Shown in pieces: positions 12,701 through 23,543 of a DNA stretch of 64,000 nt. The stretch covers positions 2,427,001 to 2,491,000 of the forward strand of contig WAEK01000005.1 of NCBI GenBank assembly GCA_011634665.1. The letters run 5' to 3'. The position numbers and the translations under genes are program-made. The stretch is from Mortierella sp. BCC40632. Its lineage: Eukaryota > Mortierellomycota > Mortierellomycetes > Mortierellales > Mortierellaceae. Position 1 is the first letter of the stretch. Every line of letters starts with the position of its first letter. The notes below the pieces were generated by a model, which worked only from the letters and a program-made list of their open reading frames with translations, searched no databases and had not been told where the DNA came from.

Positions 12701-12757
12701 GAGACATTTCGCCCGGCAGAGGAAAGCATTCCTTATGCCGTTGGAATATTTCAGTAA
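9709..12757 (-). pseudogene. Element D pol: RT, RNase H, integrase, heavily frameshifted
   Basis: The RT region (12523-12032) has WPIPDPMTEIYKLQG, VLPMGLSDSMQ and a palm motif FVDDM in place of the commoner YxDD. A connection/RNase H region follows (11951-11204) with ASADTSGHATGYVLA, YSATERELLGLAYCL and FIDHRALLYLHN. Integrase shows a zinc region ending SCDTCQRFQKK (11124-10765), a broken core (10765-10420) and a C-terminal part with KPKWKGPYWIQ (10307-9888). At 11513-11527 a long A tract (coding strand) adds Lys codons and shifts frame inside RNase H. About six frame breaks are needed. No chromodomain is recognised. Confidence 0.78.
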
Positions 12758-13064
12758 TCCTTTTGGGATATGCTTGTCGACTTCAGGAAGGTCCCCGACA
12801 TATACTTTTCGCTCCTCCAAACCAGGCAGTAATTTGACAGGAGTATCAGACAAAATATTTCGGCATTTTGGAGCTTCCAGGCAGAACCCATACTGATTAT
12901 TCACAAAGTCGGGCTGAAACAGATCCTTGGCATCCTCTGTCTGACTGGCTAAGAGCACGTCCGGCAGGTCGGGGTGACAGGTACTCGTACCATCAAGAAT
13001 ACTGATGCAACATTCCCCTGAATATCCTCTTGAACCAAATTCCTGCATGGTGATTTCTTGGAGA

Positions 13065-13877
13065 TCAGGATATTCTTTCGTCCAGGAGGGCGTTCATTAG
13101 GAGCACTTGCGGGTTCTTCCCCATCACTTTCAGAGTCCTCGCCTTCGTCCGTCGTATCTGACAAGACACTATCTGAGAAGTCGCTCTCATCAGTGTCAAT
13201 TTCTTCGACACTTCGTCTTCTGCTGTCGCTCCTATCTTGACAATCCGAGGGGAGGATCCACTAACTGCGTCAACCTCGATCCGGCGATTATGCATATGGA
13301 AGATATATTTCCCAGTAGTCCAATCGGTGGTGCCTCGCATTTTTTCCATGAAGGCTCTTCCTAGGAGTATGTCAAACGGTGGGTCGTCCATGATAACACA
13401 TCCAATCGGAATCAGTATTCCTTCGACATTCAGCGGGACATCTGATACTTCGCCTCTCACTAGGGCCCTTCCACTAATGCCCTTGATCGAGATGGATGAA
13501 TGGGGCGATACATTTGAGACGCCCGCTTTCTCCAGGAACTTCCGACTTATCACATTCACGCAGGATCCCCCGTCAAGCAATGGTTTGACTGGCTCATTTA
13601 ACACCGATGCAGGGAAACAATGGGTGTTGAAATCCGACACTTCGCTCTTTACTAGAAAAGTGCGATAATCTTCCTCTTCAAGCGTGAGCCGCAGCGAAGG
13701 ATGCTGACGGATTAGGTACGATCGTTTTTCTTGCGGGATTGTTTTCAAAGACTTTCCCAACATACGACGAATATGAGGGCTGATGCCGATCAGGTCTGCA
13801 ATAGACAGGTTTTCGACCATCGTGGCCTGGAGGCAAGCTTCAATGTCGAAGGGAGTACGTCCTAGCGTCAGTTTCAC
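13065..13877 (-). pseudogene. Element D aspartic protease region
   Basis: An open frame of about 270 residues that would process Gag-Pol. The active-site-like motif is LLDGGSCVNVIS, with Gly-Gly where retropepsins usually have Asp-Thr/Ser-Gly. The second half has PFDILLGRAFMEK, matching the usual flap and ILG part of retropepsins. Pol continues in other frames to the left (13048-12692). The frame itself is intact, so the DGG motif is not created by a frameshift. Confidence 0.7.
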
Positions 13878-13899
13878 TGGGGCTGGGAGGGACCGTATT

Positions 13900-15900
13900 C
13901 TTGCTTTTGCTTCGACAGCGCTCTGGGACGTGGCTTTTTCTCCTGGCCTTGGAACGATCGCTACAGGGGCAGGTTCGGATTTTTTTCTAAGACCCTGGAT
14001 CGGCTTCTTTTTTTTTCCTCGGTCTTATTTGTGCTTGTTGCAACTCCCTTTGTGCAGGCGGGCGCTTCGACGTTTGGCAATAGGCCGCGCTGTAGGCACT
14101 TCTACGAACTTCACCCCTGCTTCGAGGATGTTCGCTGGCAACCTCCTCTTCCGCCGAATCCATCTCAACATCGTCTTTATCGTAAGATCGCCTCACAATA
14201 TCCTCGACAATGTTCGGATCCATCGTTGCTGGCTGAGCCATAGTCCCGACAAGCGAAGGATCCACTGTAATAGGAGGGGCTGCTGCCCCGACGAATGAGG
14301 GTTTTTTCAAGGATGGAGTGGGGACACCTATTTTTGGAGGAGCATCCTTTGATGGTCCCAATGGATTTTGCGATGCTGCTCTGGCTAGTCGAGACACCTG
14401 GTCTTGCCTCAATGCTGCCGATGTGAACGGCAACATTTTCTTCCTCGGGGATGGCACTTCGAGGCGTTTCTGTATTCTTCCGGCACTCGGCTTTACTGTG
14501 GCGAAAGTGTATCGTTGATCTGGCGGTCGGTTTTCATTCGGATAGTGAGGCTGACCGTGGCTCACCATCCCATGGGAAAATCCTGCTCCCGTTTATCTTG
14601 CTCGTAGGAGTATTCACGGAACTCTTCTTCGGTCAAGAATACGCTACCGACAAGCGACTCGTCATACGGAACGTCTTCTTCGTTGAAATATTCCATCTGT
14701 GCCAACATGGTTCGCCTGCTTCGAGGTTCAGGGCAGTCATTCGAATAGTGTCCCATTTGACGGCAATTGAAACACTCGATCTCGCTCAAGGGACGTTTTG
14801 GACGCATGCGGGAAGGTCCTGGAGCTCGAGGCTGATTGTTGGGAGGTTGTTGCCTGTTGATCATGATCCGGAGTTCATTCACGGCCTTGGTTAAACTATC
14901 CAGTTCGCTATTCTTTACTTCAGGGATCGGAGACGACTCCTCTTCGACCTTGGCTGCCCTGGAGACCATAGGCGACATGGCTGGATTTTTTTTTTCGGCA
15001 GGGGCTCGTACACTTCCATCGTCTCCCCTTAGGCAAGCCCAATGGCTCTCGACTTGAGCAGCTTTCCTAGCTTCATTGAGAGCCTGGTCAATGGTCTTGG
15101 TGGACTTCACCTGCTTTGCGATATCTTTTCGATTTGATGCCCGCATACAGGGCCTGGATCAATTGTTGCTCATCAACGACATGTCTCTTCTTCTTCATGG
15201 GTTTCGATGGCGGGCGATTGCACGCCCGAATCGGAGTAGGTATACTCTAGTGGTCTCGTCGCCTTCTTGCTTGCATGCACGTACGTCTTCGATAGTACCT
15301 ACGCGGTAACGGATGTGATCCGGCATAAAATTCTCTTCAAGCTCGTCCAACACTTCCATGCAATCGCTTTTCACCTTCCGAATCTCCGCAAACCAGTATT
15401 GTTCAGTGGTACCGACGAGAGCCTGCCCCAGCATCCTCATGGCAATGGTGTTGCGCAAGTTCACTGGCAAATCCCAAATGTTGGACTCCAGATATAGGCT
15501 CTGAAATAATCTACCCATTCGTCTATGTTGTCGGCCTTGGGATCGAACTTCCGACCATGGAAGATTCTTTTGTTTGCCTCGGTTACCATTTGAGGCGTAG
15601 TGGCTCCTAACTCCGCGGGTGGGCGCGGCGTGGCGCCAAGTCGGGAGGTCCTTGACATATTGCTCAACGATGACTCATCTCCACTAGTCTCATGCGATTC
15701 AGTCGAGCTCTGCGGTTTCTCACGCCATTGTTGAAAATCACCGCTAGGGCCTTTACGAAGGGAAGAAAGATCAGACTCCAATCGATCCATTCTTCTATTA
15801 CTGTCTTCTTTGCGATTGTCGAATCTGCTCCAACATGGCAAGCATTCGAGTTTCTGCCGATTCCGGCTCAGGCACGTGGGGTTGCATGGGGTTCATCGGT
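13900..15900 (-). pseudogene. Element D gag with CCHC zinc knuckle
   Basis: Gag starts near 15897 (MNPMQPHVPEPES) just inside the 5' LTR and leader. The capsid-like part runs in 15841-15461 and 15518-15195 (RRMDRLESDLSSLRK; WFAEIRKVKSDCMEVLD). A nucleocapsid frame at 15146-14562 has a classic knuckle, CFNCRQMGHYSNDC. A Pro/Lys-rich linker (14568-13987) leads towards the protease. Frame changes near 15820, 15490, 15150 and 14560 break it. Confidence 0.75.
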
Positions 15901-15990
15901 GGGGACAAAAAGATTGTTTCCTTTGATTTTTTTTTTTTTTTTTTATGATGGACGATTTACGATTGCCCAGGTTCTCCACCAACGAAGTGG

Positions 15991-16702
15991 TGCCGCGTAG
16001 AGTCTAAGGACAGATGCTTCTAATCAATAACTACTCTTCTTTTCTATCATAGAAATACGGACCAAGTGAAGATGTACTGAAGACTTACAAAGGACAGGTA
16101 CGGAAGACTACAGTAGGGACTGGGAGACAGCGACAACTATGAGGGGATCGCCTTCGACTCTAACTATTCTATGAATGCATAAAGGGAGGACGGAGATAGC
16201 TATCAATAAACGGGATCTTGAGGCATGAATCCAATGCGGATCAAACTGGGATGGGTCCGTAAAGTCCTCGCATGTTGATCAAAGGAATTTTGCAAGAATG
16301 GCCACCGAAGGAGAGCCATTCAGGGGAGCAGTCTTCGTCCGATCTTTTACTTTTCACCGAGTCTCATACTTACAGCTGGGATAGCACCGTTAATGGGAAA
16401 TGGCTCTTGAGTCCTGCCTTTTCTTTCAAAAAGGAATCGAGGAGTCAATACTGCAGATCTGTTCAGGGTAGCTGGAGATGAGGACTGATTTAGTATGGGA
16501 GAGTGAAAAGATAATAGATCATGATCTTGATCGAGGTCTTGGGCTCGGTCAATACCTTGGGGACAGCGCGACAGGGACAGTTGCTAAAGCAAATGGACTT
16601 GAGGGACAGAGGAAAGAAAGCTGACTTTATTACAGGGGGGAGGGGAAGGCTACTTTTATATCCCTAGCCTGGAAGACTAGGGATCGTAAATGCTACACTG
16701 CA
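15991..16702 (-). repeat. Element D 5' LTR (712 bp)
   Basis: The partner of the LTR at 8998-9708. The near identity suggests recent insertion. It abuts the F-family LTR scrap at 16703 with no target duplication. A run of about 18 T at 15930-15947 lies just inside the element, in the leader. Confidence 0.9.
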
Positions 16703-16814
16703 CCCCCTTCCATTTGCCACCAAACCACTTGTATAAATAGTTAGCTTTCTCATTACTTTAATCTTTAGCAATAAACTGCCCAAACCAAAGACTCCCTGGC
16801 CTCTGACTGTTGCA
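16703..16814 (+). repeat. E: 112-bp F-family LTR fragment
   Basis: Base-for-base identical to the last 112 bp of the element F LTR (CCCCCTTCC...GTTGCA), including TATAAATAG and AATAAACTG. Its left part is missing at the element D LTR. Its right end (TTGCA) sits inside element G gag after codons for MNMHK, so an F-type element or solo LTR inserted there earlier. Confidence 0.92.
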
Positions 16815-17441
16815 CTTGTGCATGTTCATAGCGTCTAGCTCCATCGGTTCTGCTTGGCTATTCGAGGACTCAGGCCTTGCTGGTTCATGTTTGGGTTGTG
16901 GTTCCCAAGAATGTTGCTTCCCACGTTGGTACACTCGGTCGAGGCTCTCAGACACTTGAACAATCGTGTACAGGTCTTGTCGAAGGCTTGGATTACCGGC
17001 GAAATGTTCTTGAAGTCTTTGTCCAAGCCCTTGGAGGAAGACCTGGATCGCTTCTGCCTCACTCATGTCAGTGAGGACAGAGCGTAGGGTTTCGAACTCA
17101 TTGATGTAATCCGTGACAGACCCTTTCTGTTTTAGGTTGTACAATTTGCTACGAGCGAACAATTTGGTGTTGGGGCTCGAGTAGCGTTTTTCCAACGCAG
17201 CCTTGAAACTGATCCAATCGTTATCATTGAGGACAGCTGGAAACGTAAGGGTCCGGACCCAGTTGCGCGCGTTGCCTTGGAGAAGAAGACGGCACCCTTG
17301 GATCCGTTGACTCGCGTTGAGACTGAGAGCATCGCTATACTCTTCAATATCCTTGATCCAGTTGGAAACGTTTTCGTTTGGAAGGCCTTTGAATTCATGG
17401 AGATGGACATTTTTAACAAAGGTATCGAAGTGGTTAGGCAT
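16815..17441 (-). pseudogene. Element G gag, truncated
   Basis: About 209 residues of Gag from MPNHFDTFVKNV. The capsid-like core reads WIKDIEEYSDALSL, GNARNWVRTL and DYINEFETLRSVLTDMSE, typical of Ty3-type Gag retrotransposon domains. It stops being colinear at MNMHK, where the E LTR scrap begins, so the nucleocapsid and all of pol are missing. The frame to that point is open. Confidence 0.8.
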
Positions 17442-17477
17442 AATGGAGGTGGTGGAAGGGAACTTCCTTTGCTACCA

Positions 17478-17744
17478 TGTAACAAGGCAAGAGGAATAGG
17501 GAAGGAGAAGAACAAAGACAGGGACTAGGACAAAGGCTAGGGACAAGAGGTGAGTTACTAACTGACGTTTATTGAGAAAGAAAGAGAGGAAATAAATACT
17601 AGAGAAGATATGTAGAAAAAGGGGTGAACCCTTTCCATGGAGCGCGGCAATGGGGGAAGAAAATTCGTGTCCGTCCGTACAGATCGAAACATTCCAGCAA
17701 GGACATTCTCAAAGAGACGCACCAAGGTAGCATACTCTTTGACA
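17478..17744 (-). repeat. Element G 5' LTR (267 bp)
   Basis: On the minus strand it begins TGTCAAAGAG and ends TTGTTACA, followed at once by TGGTAGCAAAGG. It contains TATTTATTT and AATAAACG. Its first 183 bp are identical to fragment J at 25707-25889. Confidence 0.85.
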
Positions 17745-17753
17745 GTTCCCCGT

Positions 17754-17936
17754 TGCGACAGTGTCCTCTTCAAGCTGCGCCCTTTGCCACTATTTGTGAC
17801 TGTCCAGTTGCCACCACTGCCGCGCCCCCTTCCATTTGCCACCAAACCACTTGTATAAATAGTTAGCTTTCTCATTACTTTAATCTTTAGCAATAAACTG
17901 CCCAAACCAAAGACTCCCTGGCCTCTGACTGTTGCA
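17754..17936 (+). repeat. Element F 5' LTR (183 bp)
   Basis: TGCGACAG...GTTGCA, with TATAAATAG, about 30 bp of pyrimidine-rich sequence and then AATAAACTG. The final A of the LTR and the first TG of the primer site form the ATG that opens gag. Confidence 0.96.
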
Positions 17937-19010
17937 TGGCAGCAAAGGTACAATCTCTTTCCACCGACCCCTCTGACACCGACTCCCCCTCGAACCCTGC
18001 CACCCCTCGGACCCCCACGACTCCAACCCAAGTACCCCAAGATCAAGACCCCCTTTCCGATTATTTTTCTTCCCTTTCCATCATGAGCCAAGAAGCCGAC
18101 GCCTCCGCCTCCATTCTTCAAGGATTGGCCGCGAATGATCAAGCAAGAACCCTTGCCGCCGTCCTCAAACCGCCCAAGCCCGAGCCCTTTTAGTGGCATT
18201 ATCGATGCTGAAGAGTGTCTAAATTTTGCCGATAGCTATGAAGAGTATTTCACTGTCTTACAGCTCTCCAAGAATCTTTGGGTTCGGTACTTTGTACTTG
18301 CCCTCTCACAAAGACGCACGCTCTTGGTGGCGCACATCTGAGATCAAGATTGACACCCCTGGGAGAATTTCCGCGCTTCGTTTATCGCAAGGTTCACGCC
18401 TCCTGATGCTGTCCACGCTGCTCGTTTAAAGTTGGAAAATCTGATCCAAGGAAAAAGAGGCGTCGCTGAATATACAAATGAGTTCAGAAGATACCTTCGT
18501 CTCATCCCAAAGGAAGACAAGGACGCTTCACTTTTCCGGTTTCTTCGTGGCCTCGATCCAGAAACTTCTAAACAGGTTCGACTACGCCAACCCAAGACCC
18601 TTGAAAAAAAAGCAATCACCGAGGCAACAATCGTCCACGATATCCTCTACCCCTCCAGTTATTTCTCCCACGATAATCACCATGGTCCCTCTTCCCCTCC
18701 GGTTCCAACAGTACTCAAAAAGACCCGATGGCTATGGAAATTGATAACCTCAGGACCGAACTTAACGCCCTTCGTCGACAGTTCTCTTCCCGCCCCTCAT
18801 CAACACCCAAACTATCGCCACAAGAACGCGAGCGACTCCGCCAACGAGGAGCTTGCTTCCGCTGCCGCAAGGATGGACATATGGCTAACGAATGTCGCAG
18901 TGGAAAACGTTTCAACAACATAGAATCCGAAGAGACCTCTCCCCTCAGCCCGAGCAGGGAAAAGGCCCCAGCAATTAAGATCAGTCCAGGGCTTAGTTGC
19001 TGAAACCCCT
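17936..19010 (+). pseudogene. Element F gag, frameshifted
   Basis: Gag would form the particle. The first frame begins MAAKVQSLSTDPSD at the LTR/PBS junction (17936-18193). The capsid-like part follows in other frames: NFADSYEEYF (18181-18341), then GKRGVAEYTNEFRRYL and FLRGLDPETS (18432-18650). A CCHC knuckle reads CFRCRKDGHMANEC (about 18850-18895). At least three frame changes occur, around 18190, 18340 and 18660-18720, some near homopolymers. Identical LTRs make long-term decay unlikely as the cause. Confidence 0.82.
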
Positions 19011-19168
19011 CTCCTATCCACCTGGATCGGGGAGTGTTCCAAGACCAGAGTTAAGTTCTCAAGCGAATAAAATAAAAAAGTATTCAACTCTACTTCGTCC
19101 CTCCTCAGAAAAATAATGACAATAATACTCACGACCCAACCAAGGCCCACACAAACATCCATGAACCA

Positions 19169-20868
19169 ATGCCAACGTCGTCAAAGACTGAGGAGAAGGC
19201 TTGTATTAGTGACAAAGTGGACCTGGACCCACCTGCTCCTGAATTACAGCTAGACCCATCGCCAGAGTCAACACACAAACCGAAGAAAAAGAAAGGATTG
19301 GGTCTTCATAGCTTCACTATTGCAAAGGCTCAACAACGACTCCTTACTTTCATCGGCGCAGTCAACAACCACCCTGCAAAGATTTTAATCGATGGCGGGG
19401 CTGAAATGAATGTTATCAGCAAACGATTTTTATCCCAACACTCGATCCCCGTAAAGTCGTGCAACCCCATCCCAGTCCTCCTCCCTAACGGCTCTTCATC
19501 TACGACATCCCACACGGCAACCATTACACTTGCACGCGATAATTACACTGACACGGTAGACACTATCGCTTATGACCTCCAAAAAAAATACGACATCATC
19601 CTCGGTAAACCCTGGCTCACTGACATCAACCCGAATATCAACTGGCAGACGAACAAACTAGTCTTTGATCACAACGGAAAGACAGTTCACTGGACATGTC
19701 GCGGCTTCAAACCCACTTCAGTAACGACAACCTCTGGTGGACTCCTCCTTAGCCACATGCACTTCAACACCATCGCCGCCCTTCCTGGTAGTGAAGTCTT
19801 TATTGCCCTACTCAAAGAAGGAAATGTCAAGCCTGTCACCAACCCCTTGGAAAATGCTGACCCTGAAATCCGAAAAATAGTTATGGAAGAGTTCCCTGAT
19901 GTATTTCCCGACTCTCTCCCTGATGGACTCCCACCAGACAGAGGAGATGCAATGCGAATTGAGACCGACCCTACCGCCGATCCACCTGTCCGACCTGTCA
20001 TTCGACTTTCAATCGCTGAACTTGATGAACTAAAAAAGCAGTTAGACGACCTGTTGAAAAAAAGGGTTCATTAAGCCTAGCACATCACCCTATGGCGCTC
20101 CCGTCCTATTCGTTCGCAAAAAAGGAAGGAACCCTCAGATGTGTGTGGATTACAGAGGTCTCAACCGAATCACCAAAAAGAACCGCCACCCTCTGCCTCG
20201 AATTGACGAGTTGATTGACAGATTCAGAGGTGCCAAGTATTTCTCGAAACTCGACCTCTTATCAGGATACCATCAACAACGAGTCTACGAACCGCATACC
20301 CACAAAACAGCCTTCCGTTGCCGATATGGACATTATGAATTTAATGTTGTTCCTTTTGGTCTGACAAACGCCCCAGCTTCCTTCTCTTCAATGATGCGCA
20401 CCGTCTTGAACCCTGTCTTGGACGAAATTGTTGTAGCTTACTTAGACGACGTGCTAATCTACTCTAAATCCAAGAAAAGAACACCTGGACCATCTACGAA
20501 CAGTTCTCTCTCTCTTCAGGAAGCACGGCCTCTACGCAAAGCTCAGCAAATGTTCATTTCTACAACAACAAACGGAGTTTTTGGGACACATTCTCACCAA
20601 GGATGGCATTCAAACAAACGCTGGACTCGTCAAAGCTATCAGAGAATGGCCTCGACCAACAAAGCAAAAGGAAGTTCAACAGTTCATCGGCCTCGCTCAG
20701 TTCTACCATAACTATGTCAACAACTTTGCTCAGATAGCTCTGCCCCTGACATCTCTCTTAGGAGACGACGTCCCCTTCGAATGGAATGACAGCCATGAGT
20801 CAGCCTTTATCGCCCTCAAAAAGCTGTTAGTGAAGCACCAGTCCTCAGGATATTTGACCCTGAATTGA
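19169..20868 (+). pseudogene. Element F protease and reverse transcriptase, frameshifted
   Basis: The protease is in an open frame (19169-20074) with ILIDGGAEMNVIS and DIILGKPWL; the active-site triad reads DGG, not DTG/DSG. RT begins there (RPVIRLSIAELDEL), is interrupted after an A tract near 20058, then continues at 20139-20480 with [21 protein letters not shown] and YLDDVLIYS. Another change near 20475 moves RT thumb and connection residues to other frames ([13 protein letters not shown], 20581-20868). Confidence 0.85.
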
Positions 20869-22829
20869 CTACATCCGTGGAGACAGATGCATCTGGATTT
20901 GCTGTGGGAGCTGTCCTATTTCAGATAGACAAAAATGGAGAGTCACGACCAGTCGCCTTCACGTCTCGCAAAATGAACTCAGCAGAAAGGAACTATCCAA
21001 CACATGAGCAGGAACTGTTGGCAGTTGTACATGCCCTGAAAACATGGCGATACTATCTCGATGGAACACATTTCATTGTATACACCGATCATGCTACCCT
21101 ACGACACTTTCCTACACAACCGAAGCTCACCCGTCGCCAAGCTCGTTGGATGGAACTCCTTCAGGAGTACGACTTCACCTTCAAGTACAAGAAAGGATCG
21201 GAAAACATCGTATCAGACGCTCTCTCCCGCCGACCTGACCACTCCCTACCCCAACCTGTCGATTTTAATTCCATGGAAATAGCTCTGGACCGCGATCTTC
21301 GAAAACGACTCATCCTTAGCTACAGAGACGACAGCCGTTTATGGCCTATTTATTACAGCTGCATGAAAGGACAACCACCTCAAGGATATGCTATATTCGA
21401 TGGCCTACTCCACGTACTACGACGAGGCAAATCAGTAATTTGTATCCCCAGGAATGCTGACATCCGCCACTCACTTATCCATGATGCACACGACTCAGCC
21501 ATAGCAGGACACTTGGGATTCGATAAAACCTACGACAACTTGAGACGCTTTGCATTCTGGCCACAGATAGTCAATGATATCAGGACGTACGTCAGAACTT
21601 GTGAGAGTTGCCAAAGGAACAAACATAGCAATCGTGCACCAACAGGACTCCTCCATCCACTTCCAATCCCAGATCAGCGATGGGAAACAGTAACAATGGA
21701 TTTTTTGTCGTTCAATTACCACGAACAGAGAGAGGATTCGATGCAATCACAGTTTTTGTCGACAAACTATCAAAAGCAGGCCCACTTTGCACCAAGTAGA
21801 ACAACTGACACAGCTGTTGACGTGGCCCATTGCTTCTTCAAAAATGTCTTCCGACTTCATGGAATGCCAACAACTATTGTGTCAGATCGGGATACAAAGT
21901 TTACTAGTCAGTTCTGGCAGGAGTTACATCGACTAATGGACACAAGACTAGCCATGTCAACTGCACACCACCCCCAAACAGATGGACAATCAGAACGCGC
22001 AATCCAAACTCTCACAACGATGCTCCGGTCTGTCATAGATCAACAACAGACAAACTGGGATCTTTCATTACCTTCACTCGAATTTGGATACAACAACTCG
22101 GTCAACCCAACAACTGGTTACTCTCCCTTCTTTTTGAACATGGGCTACCATCCCCGTATCCCATCCGCTCTACTCCAACCCCAACCGTCTAAAGCTCCCA
22201 AGGTTGAAAGTTTTGTAAGCGACCAGAGCAGGATACTCAAGGAGGCCCAGGATTCTATTCGACTCGCACAGGAAAGGCAGACTTGGAACGCAGACAAACA
22301 TAGGATCGAGCACAGCTTCAAAGAAGGCGACAAAGTCTTGCTCAACGCGGAACATATCACTATCCCAGCAGACCAAAACAGACCATCAGATAAACTGAAG
22401 CCGAGATTCATTGGACCCTACACACTCCTTCAGCAATTGTCCCCTGTCACCTTCAAAGTTGAATTACCTCCGACAATGAAAATACACGACGTGTTCCATG
22501 TGGATCGTTTCCGACACTATGAAGAGTCGCCAGAATCACTCGGCCCTCGGACAACAGTACATTCAGAACCAGAGCCTGAAATCATCGATGGAGAAGAAGA
22601 GTTTGAAGTAGACAGTATTCTGGACTATCGGTACTATCGACGGCAGCATCAGTTCCTTATTTTATGGAAGGGCTACTCTCGAGACGAGGCAACATGGGAA
22701 AAAGTAAAAGGATCTTACACATTGCCAGGAAACTGTGGACGAGTACAAGCAGAAACACGACCTAAATTTTTAAAAGGGGAAGGTGCGACAGTGTCCTCTT
22801 CAAGCTGCGCCCTTTGCCACTATTTGTGA
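20865..22829 (+). pseudogene. Element F RNase H, integrase and chromodomain
   Basis: A 654-codon open frame. RNase H shows VETDASGFAVGAVLF and YTDHATLRHFP. The integrase zinc region runs HDSAIAGH to CESCQRNK; catalytic acidic residues lie in TMDFLS, VSDRDTKF and DGQSERA. The chromodomain near the end has LILWKGYSRDEATWE, which in this group tethers integrase to chromatin. The frame continues through the purine tract into the 3' LTR. A local disturbance near 21700-21760 (FNYHEQRED) suggests compensating indels between the first two integrase motifs. Confidence 0.88.
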
Positions 22830-22966
22830 CTGTCCAGTTGCCACCACTGCCGCGCCCCCTTCCATTTGCCACCAAACCACTTGTATAAATAGTTAGCTTT
22901 CTCATTACTTTAATCTTTAGCAATAAACTGCCCAAACCAAAGACTCCCTGGCCTCTGACTGTTGCA
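22784..22966 (+). repeat. Element F 3' LTR (183 bp)
   Basis: Identical to the 5' LTR at 17754-17936 over all 183 bp; followed by the target duplication CCCGT. Confidence 0.96.
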
Positions 22967-23543
22967 CCCGTTGAGGTATGGAGTGAACATCTTGGCGGGG
23001 GCTCCTTCCATGGAGTTCAGGGCGAAGTAAATTCGGTCCTTATCGTTCCTGAAATGGTCAGGGTGACGTCCGAACACGGTTGCTAGGCGAGCTTTAAAAT
23101 CGTCGAGGCTCATTTCATCAGAGTTTCCCTTGAACTTCGAGGGGAGCGAGGTAGGCGTGCGGGAGCTAGGGGGGACGGTTGATCAGGGACTCAGCAATTC
23201 TTTGCATAGACGCAGTCGAGACTTGGTTCGAGTGGGCAGCCTCTTGGAGGGCGGCTCGGCTAGTGACTGGAGGACGGCTTGGTCGGGGCGTGTGGCCGCT
23301 TGGGTAGCATGAAGCTCTTGTTGGAGCATACGCAACTGTTGTTGGAGTGCCTCGATCGTGCCGTGGACATGCGTAACAAACTGGCTTTGTGTCGAGGTTA
23401 CCTTGCTGGGCTTGCTCGAGGAGGGAACGCATGGTAAATAGACCTTGGTCGTCTTGGCTCATGACTTGGATGGTTGATGGGGGGTCAGTGTTGTATGGAA
23501 GAGGGTCAGGGGGCAGGAAGTGTGTATGAGTCTGCAATGTCAA
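22967..23543 (-). pseudogene. Element H gag, truncated
   Basis: The reading frame begins at the LTR edge with TLQTHTHF. The element I counterpart has ATG at this point; here the codon is TTG, so the start may be lost. After a low-similarity middle with frame changes it reads SLDDFKARLATVFGRH and MEGAPAKMFTPYLNG (23113-22967), colinear with element I gag. It ends where F and G interrupt it. Confidence 0.7.

Larger units (their letters stand above)
8998..16702 (-). mobile_element. Element D: complete 7.7-kb Ty3/gypsy-like element
   Basis: Two near-identical ~711-bp LTRs (8998-9708 and 15991-16702) flank minus-strand gag, protease, RT, RNase H and integrase remnants, so the 5' LTR is the right one. 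A purine tract (GGGGGATCAGAGAGG on the minus strand) precedes the 3' LTR at 9709. A possible primer-binding site (TGGTGGAGAACC) lies about 9 nt inside the 5' LTR. The flanks differ (GCGAT on the left in element C, CCCCC on the right in an F-family LTR), so there is no target duplication. Confidence 0.85.
16815..17744 (-). mobile_element. Element G: minus-strand Ty3-like element, 5' end (LTR + gag)
   Basis: A 5' LTR (17478-17744), a primer-binding site and the start of gag, cut on the left by E and D. The sequence right of the LTR (GTTCC) followed by element H gag shows that G inserted into H. The PBS begins directly at the LTR edge as TGGTAGCAAAGG (minus strand), which resembles binding sites for the 3' end of initiator tRNA-Met. 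Confidence 0.82.
17754..22966 (+). mobile_element. Element F: complete Ty3/gypsy chromovirus, 5,213 bp
   Basis: Direct 183-bp LTRs (17754-17936 and 22784-22966) are identical over their full length. The 5 bp on each side are CCCGT (17749-17753 and 22967-22971), a perfect target duplication. The purine tract AAAAGGGGAAGG precedes the 3' LTR. The sequence after the 5' LTR, TGGCAGCAAAGG, is a plausible tRNA primer site. Order: gag, protease, RT, RNase H, integrase, chromodomain, all on the plus strand. It inserted 4 bp from element G's 5' LTR, into gag of element H. Confidence 0.96.

Noticed and set aside
17937..17950. Self-priming in elements F and G
   Set aside because: Their sites (TGGCAGCAAAGG, TGGTAGCAAAGG) begin TGG as tRNA-primed sites do and do not match their own predicted RNA starts.
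17465..18199. Long minus-strand ORF over the G and F LTR junction (213 aa)
   Set aside because: It crosses two LTR boundaries and the F insertion point, so it is a chance frame over repeats.
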